The translations under genes were made by a program, and so were the position numbers. This document shows, one piece after another, positions 6,935 through 11,409 of a stretch of DNA of 11,409 nt; the stretch's first letter is position 1, and each line of letters opens with the position of its first letter. The DNA is from JBHHZI01 sp046757965 (GTDB lineage Bacteria > Acidobacteriota > Polarisedimenticolia > SMYD01). The DNA is taken from the NCBI GenBank assembly GCA_046757965.1, contig JBHHZI010000108.1, positions 1-11,409 of the forward strand, read 5' to 3'. Below the pieces are notes generated by a model. That model was given only the letters and a program-made list of their open reading frames with translations, searched no databases and was not told where the DNA came from.

Positions 6935-9052
6935 ATGTTGATCGTGCTCCTGGCAGGATGTGCCAGGGCGCCGGGAGACTCGATGACAGCACCCGATTCA
7001 CCTCCCACGGCTGTGCAGGACATGACGCCGCCGGTGGCGGCGCGGAGACCGCACAGGGTCACCGTGCACGGTGACACGCGGGTCGATGACTACGCCTGGC
7101 TGCGCGAGAAGGGCTCCCCGGAGGTGACCGCCTACCTGGAGGCGGAGAATGCCTACGCCGAGGCTCTCACCCGACCGATGTCGGACCTGGCGGACACCAT
7201 CTACGGCGAGATCGTGGCCCGGGTGAAGCAGACCGACCTGAGTGTTCCGTTCCGGGAGGGAGGCTACCTCTACTACAGCCGGACCGAGGAGGGAAAACAG
7301 TACCCGATCCGCTGCCGCAAGCAAGGGGATCTGTCCGCGCCGGAGGAGGTGCTGCTCGATCTCAACGCCCTCGTGGATGAGAGTGGGTTCATCGGTATCG
7401 GGGCCCTGGAGATCTCACCGGACGGCCGGCAGATGGCCTACACCCTCGATCGGACGGGGTTCCGCGAGTACACACTCCAGGTGAAGAACCTCGCCACCGG
7501 TGTCACGGGTTCGGAGCGGATCGAGAAGGTCAAGTCGGTGGCGTGGGCTGCCGACAGCGCCACCCTGTTCTATGCGGTCGACGATCACGCGAAGCGCCCC
7601 TACCGCATCTTCCGGCACACGCCGGGGGAGAAGGAGGACGTGCTCATCCAGGAGGAAGACGACGAGCGTTTCCGCCTGGATGTGTGGCCCTCGCGCAGCG
7701 GGCAGTGGATCTTCGTGGCGGCATCGAGCCACACGACCACGGAGATCCGGTGCCTGCCTGCGGCCGAGCCGACCGGCACGTTCCGGCTCATCGCGGCGCG
7801 CCGCCCGGACATCGAGTACAGCATCGGCCATCACGATGATGCGTTCTACATCCTGGTCAATGATACCGGGCGGAACTTCCGCCTGGTGAGGGCGCCGGTG
7901 GACTCCCCGGGACGGAGTCACTGGACCGAGGTGATCGCCCATTCCGAGACGGTGATGCTCGATGACCTCGATCTGTTCGCGCGGTTCCACGTTCTCCACG
8001 AGAGAGAGGATGGTCTGCCGCATCTGCGCGTGACCGACATCGCAAGCGGCGCTTCCCACCGCATCGCCTTTCCCGAGGCGGCGTACTCGGTGGCGGCGGC
8101 GCAGAACCGGGAGTTCGATTCCGACCTCCTGCGCTTCACCTACCAGTCGCTCATCACACCGCGATCGGTCTACGACTACGACATGAAGAGCGGTGAGCGC
8201 ACTCTTCTGAAGCAGGTCGAGGTGCTCGGCGGGTACGACCCGTCGCACTATGAGAGCCGCCGGCTCTTCGCGACCGCACCCGATGGCACGCGCATCCCTA
8301 TCTCCCTGGTCCGCAGGAAGGGATCGCCGGAAGACGGCAGCGCACCGATGTATCTGACCGGCTACGGGGCCTATGGCTATCCGTTTCCGGTCTACTTCGA
8401 CCCGGCCCGGGTCAGCCTGCTGGACCGAGGGGTCTCCTATGCCATCGCGCATGTGCGCGGTGGTGGGGAGATGGGCAAGAAATGGCACGACGACGGCCGC
8501 ATGTTCGCCAAGAAGAACACCTTCACCGACTTCATCTCGGTGGCCGAGCATCTCATCGAGGCCGGCCTGACGTCAGCCGATCAGCTGGCCATCGAGGGGG
8601 GCAGTGCCGGCGGGCTGCTGATGGGCGCCGTGGTGAACATGCGCCCCGATCTGTTCCACGTCGTGGTGGCCAGGGTGCCGTTCGTGGATGTTCTCAACAC
8701 CATGCTCGATGATGACGCCCCGCTGACCGTCGGCGAGTTCGAGGAGTGGGGGAACCCGGCCATCAAGGAACAGTACGAGGCCATCCGGGAATACGGCCCC
8801 TACACCAATCTCCGGGCCCAGGATTATCCGACCATGCTGGTGAAGACGTCCCTCAACGACAGCCAGGTCATGTACTGGGAACCGGCGAAATATGTCGCCC
8901 GCCTGCGGGCGCTGAAGACCGATTCCAATCCCCTGGTGTTTGCGATCAACATGGCCGGCGGACACTCGGGTTCCTCCGGCCGCTACGATCGCTGGCGTGA
9001 GGACGCCTTCGACTTCGCCTTCGTCCTCCACCACCTGGGCATCACGCGCTGA
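6935..9052 (+). CDS. ptrB: Oligopeptidase B (S9A serine peptidase) with a lipobox N-terminus
   Basis: 705 residues from ATG 6935. Oligopeptidase B cleaves short peptides after Arg or Lys. An N-terminal beta-propeller (about 35-430) precedes the alpha/beta-hydrolase domain. The catalytic Ser is in EGGSAGG (S557), the Asp in LNDSQ (D642) and the His in GGHSG (H677). The spacings of 85 and 35 equal those I recall for E. coli PtrB (532, 617, 652). GEFEEWGN places E601 and E603 at the positions of the acidic pair that sets Arg/Lys preference. This protein carries about 25 extra N-terminal residues. It begins MLIVLLAGCARAPGDS with a lipobox (LAGC, Cys9) and a Ser/Pro-rich linker, so it is probably a lipoprotein outside the cytoplasm, whereas family members are commonly cytosolic. 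The signal is too short and lacks basic residues from this ATG. In-frame codons upstream back to CTG 6911 add ASRVRLG, and AAGGAA lies at 6899-6904. The start is therefore uncertain. Confidence 0.92.
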   Translation: MLIVLLAGCARAPGDSMTAPDSPPTAVQDMTPPVAARRPHRVTVHGDTRVDDYAWLREKGSPEVTAYLEAENAYAEALTRPMSDLADTIYGEIVARVKQTDLSVPFREGGYLYYSRTEEGKQYPIRCRKQGDLSAPEEVLLDLNALVDESGFIGIGALEISPDGRQMAYTLDRTGFREYTLQVKNLATGVTGSERIEKVKSVAWAADSATLFYAVDDHAKRPYRIFRHTPGEKEDVLIQEEDDERFRLDVWPSRSGQWIFVAASSHTTTEIRCLPAAEPTGTFRLIAARRPDIEYSIGHHDDAFYILVNDTGRNFRLVRAPVDSPGRSHWTEVIAHSETVMLDDLDLFARFHVLHEREDGLPHLRVTDIASGASHRIAFPEAAYSVAAAQNREFDSDLLRFTYQSLITPRSVYDYDMKSGERTLLKQVEVLGGYDPSHYESRRLFATAPDGTRIPISLVRRKGSPEDGSAPMYLTGYGAYGYPFPVYFDPARVSLLDRGVSYAIAHVRGGGEMGKKWHDDGRMFAKKNTFTDFISVAEHLIEAGLTSADQLAIEGGSAGGLLMGAVVNMRPDLFHVVVARVPFVDVLNTMLDDDAPLTVGEFEEWGNPAIKEQYEAIREYGPYTNLRAQDYPTMLVKTSLNDSQVMYWEPAKYVARLRALKTDSNPLVFAINMAGGHSGSSGRYDRWREDAFDFAFVLHHLGITR

Positions 9053-9122
9053 GCGGCAACACCGGTGTGGCGCCATTCAGGCGGGTCGGCGGCTACTGCT
9101 CCATGTCGGACGTCGGCGAGGC

Positions 9123-9737
9123 TCACTCCGCGCTGATCACGAACCCGGCCGGGACCTCGAAGATCTGATCGGGGTCGACCTCCACTTGCTCGATGCGATC
9201 GAGCGATTCGGTGATCGTGCCGAAGGGATAATGTGTGATCATCAGGCCGGTGACCGCTGTGCCCGTCACCGGCTCCGTGCATTCCCAGATCTCGATCTCA
9301 TCGTTGCCGTGCCCGTGGCAGGTCATCCCCTGGATCGTGCGCTCCGGAAGCGGGCTCATCGGACGGCCCGAAGCCCGAGGGCGACCGCGGCCAGTTCCCT
9401 CCGCGGCGGGAGCATCCATGTCGACATACTTACGGTGCGCCTTCCGCGTGTGGGGATCGAGTTCCGTCGTCTCTCCCGTGCTGGCATCGGACAGGATGAT
9501 GCGCTCGACGCGGTGGTCCTGGTCAAGGAATTCGCTTCGCTGGCGCGACCCGCGGGTCACGGTGACGATCTTTTCCCGGGTCGTGGTCTTCACGTCTCCG
9601 TTCACCTCGGTCACCGTTTCGACGGTCACATAGTGTATGCGCAGGGCTGGCACGAGGCTCCGTGACGCGGGTTGCCCCTGCGCAAAGACAGCTCCGGCGC
9701 AAAGAAAGGAAAGGCTCAGAACGGTCGCGTTCTTCAT
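9123..9737 (-). CDS. Small exported protein of unknown function
   Basis: 204 residues from ATG 9737. A longer in-frame version from 9809 is rejected because AAGGAG at 9749-9744 sits six bases before ATG 9737 and a signal peptide begins there. MKNATVLSLSFLCAGAVFA is a Sec signal with cleavage expected after residue 19 (VFA/QG). The mature part has a Thr/Val-rich, strand-like start (about 33-58: HYVTVETVTEV, then REKIVTVTRGSR) and a LSDASTGETTELDPHTRKAHR stretch. A Gly/Arg/Pro linker (AEGTGRGRPRASGRP) follows, then GMTCHGHGNDEIEIWECTEP with two cysteines that could form a disulfide, and a closing DPDQIFEVPAGFVIS. The layout recalls periplasmic beta-rich proteins such as those with DUF4412-like repeats, but I cannot place it in a family. 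It converges with the oligopeptidase B gene, 70 bases away. A cysteine-rich frame lies just upstream on the same strand. Confidence 0.8.
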   Translation of the reverse strand: MKNATVLSLSFLCAGAVFAQGQPASRSLVPALRIHYVTVETVTEVNGDVKTTTREKIVTVTRGSRQRSEFLDQDHRVERIILSDASTGETTELDPHTRKAHRKYVDMDAPAAEGTGRGRPRASGRPMSPLPERTIQGMTCHGHGNDEIEIWECTEPVTGTAVTGLMITHYPFGTITESLDRIEQVEVDPDQIFEVPAGFVISAE

Positions 9738-9743
9738 CGGAAT

Positions 9744-9749
9744 CTCCTT
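9744..9749 (-). promoter_or_regulatory. Ribosome binding site fixing the start of the exported protein
   Basis: AAGGAG on the minus strand, six bases before ATG 9737. It selects the start that yields a clean signal peptide over the 24-codon longer frame from 9809. Confidence 0.7.
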
Positions 9750-9808
9750 CGAGGGCCTGCATTCCGGAGATCGGCCCATCGTTCGACTCGAGCAGGGTCG
9801 GTCTCGCA

Positions 9809-9838
9809 CAGCAGGCGGTCAGTCAATCACGCCTGCTG
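9809..9838 (-). terminator. Nine-base-pair stem-loop at the end of the cysteine-rich frame
   Basis: CAGCAGGCG (9809-9817) and CGCCTGCTG (9830-9838) are perfect inverted repeats around a 12-base loop. Read on the minus strand the loop contains the TGA (9829-9827) of the cysteine-rich frame. It lies between that frame and the exported protein gene downstream. There is no T tract, so it is not a classical intrinsic terminator. It could be a weak terminator, an attenuator or an mRNA-stabilising hairpin. Confidence 0.35.
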
Positions 9839-10069
9839 CGAGCAGCCACAACTCCTCGACTCCGTGCAATCCGAATGCACGATGATGGTGCAGATACAGG
9901 TGGTACAGACGTCGAAATCGTTGCACCTGACGAGGCCGTGAACCACCTGAAACTTGAATCGCGCCTCGCAGTTTTTGCTGCGTGACGTCGCGGGAGCGGT
10001 CAGACTGATCGCGGCGACGACTCCGGCAAGCAGAAAACTGCCCGCGCGGCGGCAACTATCCTGACACAG
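9827..10069 (-). CDS. Candidate exported cysteine-rich peptide; start codon unresolved
   Basis: The frame is open from 10120 and ends in TGA at 9829-9827. It reads RRAGSFLLAGVVAAIS followed by LTAPATS, a good Sec signal (basic, hydrophobic, small residues). The remaining tail of about 48 residues contains eight cysteines: KNC, VRC, DVC, TTC, IC, SDC, RSC, GC. By hand count 50 of 64 codons (78 percent) end in G or C against 34 of 64 (53 percent) at the second position, a coding-like bias that the neighbouring overlapping frame does not explain. No ATG, GTG or TTG opens this frame. CTG at 10069-10067 is the only near-cognate codon ahead of the signal and has no ribosome site. A TTG at 10055, with AGGA three bases before it, is one frame off and would work if one base were lost, for example in the GGG at 10043-10041. 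It may thus be a real gene with an odd start, a frameshifted pseudogene, or chance. No family recognised. Confidence 0.4.
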   Translation of the reverse strand: MCQDSCRRAGSFLLAGVVAAISLTAPATSRSKNCEARFKFQVVHGLVRCNDFDVCTTCICTIIVHSDCTESRSCGCSQQA

Positions 10070-10509
10070 GGGGTCTGAGAAATCAAGCTGCGCCGCCGTG
10101 GCGCGGCGTTGACGGCAGCATCAAACACATGTGAAGAACGTCACAAGGAGATATCGCCGCGGATGCAGGCAAGACCCCCTGAGGTCTCTTCCGGTCACCC
10201 ATCTGGGGAACCCAACAGGCTGACGCCTGGTCACTTGAAGCCATCCCTCCGGTGGACGACACATGCAGATGGTGCTTCAGGAATCGGACGAAACGCCATC
10301 CGTCGAGCCGTTAGTGAGACAGCACTCGCAACTGGCGAACACGATATCAGCATAATGTTGTGTATGTCAACAGCAAGGGTCATGGATTCGAGACAGTAAC
10401 GACAGACTGCCGAGTCCCGCGGAGGCGGTGCGATTCCGCAGGTGCGCCGCCCCGCGGCCTGCGAAGGGCCGCATGACCCGGGGCGGCCAGGGCGGACCCC
10501 GCCGGTGGG
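10070..10509. other. Gene-free stretch with small inverted repeats, locally AT-richer
   Basis: I see no convincing gene here; a + strand frame at 10109-10399 has a mixed third-base composition unlike real genes in this window. G+C falls to 47 percent by hand count at 10321-10380. Visible elements: CGCCGC/GCGGCG (10091-10108); AGACC/GGTCT (10172-10187); CAGGC/GCCTG (10216-10229); TGAC-N5-GTCA (10221-10233), which is operator-like; GCGGCC/GGCCGC (10454-10472), which lies just past the symporter stop and has no T tract; and a 10-base inverted pair CAGGGGGTCT (10067-10076) with AGACCCCCTG (10172-10181). On the minus strand TTGACA (10370-10365) is followed 15 bases later by TGATAT with an upstream TG, a possible leftward promoter. 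None is strong alone. Confidence 0.4.
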
Positions 10510-11409
10510 TCAGGGAGCGGGGCCGACGGCGGGCGGTGCGCGGAGCTGGCCCTCGCTGGCGGCCACCACCGTGGCGACGGTGGCATCGCCGGTGACGTTG
10601 GTCACCGTGCGCAGCATGTCGAGGATGCGGTCGACGCCCAGGATGAGGGCGATGCCGGCGCTGGGCACGCCGATGGCCTCGAGGATCACCACCAACATGA
10701 TGATGCCGGCGCTGGGAACGGCCGCGGTGCCGATGGAGGCAAGCACGGCGGTCAGGATGATGGTGATCTGGGCCGAGATATCCAGCCCCATGCCGAGGGA
10801 CTGGGCGATGAAGACCGCCGCCACCGCCTGGTAGAGCGCCGTCCCGTCCATGTTGATGGTGGCGCCCAGCGGCAGCACGAACGAGGAGACCTCCTCGGAG
10901 ACGCCCAGGTGCTCCTCGCAGCGCTCCATCGTCACCGGCAAGGTCGCTCCACTGGAGCTGGTCGAGAAGGCGACGAGCTGCGCCGGTGCGATGCCGGCGA
11001 AGAACCTCCGGAGGGTCATCGGAGTGGCCAGCTTGAGCAGCAGCGGATAGGTCACGACGGAATGAATCAGCAGACCGCCGACGACGACCAGGCAGTAATA
11101 GCCCAGGGCGCCGATGAGCTCCATGACCTGGCGCGGGTCATCCTTCGAGATGGTCGTGATGGTGGCGGCGATGAGAGAGAAGACTCCCAGGGGCGCCATC
11201 ATCATGATGATATCCACCAGTCGAACGATCACCTCGTTGAGACCCTCGAAGAAGGCCAGCACGGGACGGGCCTTCTCCTGCGACACCTTGATGAGTCCGA
11301 CGCCGAGGAGGATGGCCACGAAGACGATCTGGAGCATGTTGCGGTTGCTGGACGCCGAGGCGAAGACATTGTCCGGGATGATGTCGACCAGGGGCTGGAG
11401 CGGACCGCG
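10510..11409 (-). CDS. Dicarboxylate/amino acid:cation symporter (DAACS/SDF family), N-terminus outside window
   Basis: The frame stays open to the right edge, so the ATG at 11337 is internal and 299 C-terminal residues are seen. Family members are trimeric inner-membrane elevator transporters that bring glutamate, aspartate or C4-dicarboxylates in with Na+ or H+. Seen in order: PDNVFASASSNRNMLQIVF; several hydrophobic helices; the HP1 serine motif TSSSGATLP; GATINMDGTA, the unwound TM7 sodium-site segment; the HP2 stretch GTAAVPSAGII; and TM8 DRILDMLRTVTNVTGD. In the last, the Asp, Arg, Thr and Asn match residues D394, R397, T398 and N401 of GltPh. The Arg argues for an acidic substrate, and the Asp, which holds the amino group in GltPh, favours glutamate or aspartate. 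The tail after TM8 is short. No strong terminator follows; a GCGGCC/GGCCGC hairpin lies at 10454-10472. Confidence 0.93.
   Translation of the reverse strand, partial: RGPLQPLVDIIPDNVFASASSNRNMLQIVFVAILLGVGLIKVSQEKARPVLAFFEGLNEVIVRLVDIIMMMAPLGVFSLIAATITTISKDDPRQVMELIGALGYYCLVVVGGLLIHSVVTYPLLLKLATPMTLRRFFAGIAPAQLVAFSTSSSGATLPVTMERCEEHLGVSEEVSSFVLPLGATINMDGTALYQAVAAVFIAQSLGMGLDISAQITIILTAVLASIGTAAVPSAGIIMLVVILEAIGVPSAGIALILGVDRILDMLRTVTNVTGDATVATVVAASEGQLRAPPAVGPAP

Noticed and set aside
7415..8551. 378-codon frame antisense to oligopeptidase B
   Set aside because: The sense gene carries the full catalytic triad and specificity residues; the antisense translation shows nothing recognisable.
9059..9068. 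Palindrome ACACCGGTGT between oligopeptidase B and the exported protein gene
   Set aside because: Ten bases with no loop and no T tract; chance cannot be excluded and no function can be assigned.
9819..10055. TTG-started 78-codon frame on the minus strand
   Set aside because: It overlaps the cysteine-rich frame one base off. Its translation (VQRFRRLYHLYLHHHRAF) lacks signal and motif; only the TTG and weak AGGA are of interest, as a possible start for the other frame.
10231..10383. 50-codon minus strand frame beginning MTLAVDIHNIM
   Set aside because: No ribosome site, low G/C at third positions, and no recognisable content.
10109..10399. 96-codon + strand frame with AAGGAG at 10145-10150
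   Set aside because: Third-base composition is mixed, the spacing from AAGGAG to ATG 10163 is about 12 bases, and the sequence shows no fold or motif.

Overview
The window is GC-rich (roughly two thirds G+C in the genes) and gene-dense. It looks like chromosomal DNA of a high-GC bacterium. Most families are widespread housekeeping or exported hydrolases, so the lineage is uncertain; a proteobacterium is my best guess. That guess rests on the codon bias, good Shine-Dalgarno sites in front of several genes and candidate -10 boxes of the form TAnnCT. I see no tRNA, rRNA, CRISPR array, insertion sequence, phage or plasmid gene.

Left part (1-3347, + strand): the 3' part of a CehA/McbA-type PHP-domain metallohydrolase, cut by the left edge, is followed by an exported M20D amidohydrolase. 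Middle (3375-5401, - strand): full-length formate-tetrahydrofolate ligase (fhs) lies downstream of a small unknown protein with a Lys/Ala-rich tail. A 12-codon reading frame with a strong ribosome site overlaps the fhs start by ATGA. Divergent from these (5562-9052, + strand) are a patatin-like phospholipase, probably on a short or leaderless transcript, and an oligopeptidase B whose N-terminus carries a lipobox.

Right part (9123-11409, - strand): a small exported protein of unknown function, a reading frame upstream of it that encodes a signal-peptide-like segment and an eight-cysteine tail but has no normal start codon, about 440 bases without a convincing gene, and the C-terminal two thirds of a dicarboxylate/amino acid:cation symporter that runs off the right edge.

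Functionally, M20D amidohydrolase, oligopeptidase B and the symporter would suit use of peptides, acylated amino acids and acidic amino acids; fhs feeds one-carbon metabolism. These genes do not form one operon and I do not claim a single pathway. The least explained parts are the cysteine-rich reading frame with its neighbour (9123-10069), the fhs leader overlap (5012-5061), and the missing standard start of the lipobox on oligopeptidase B (6899-6961).
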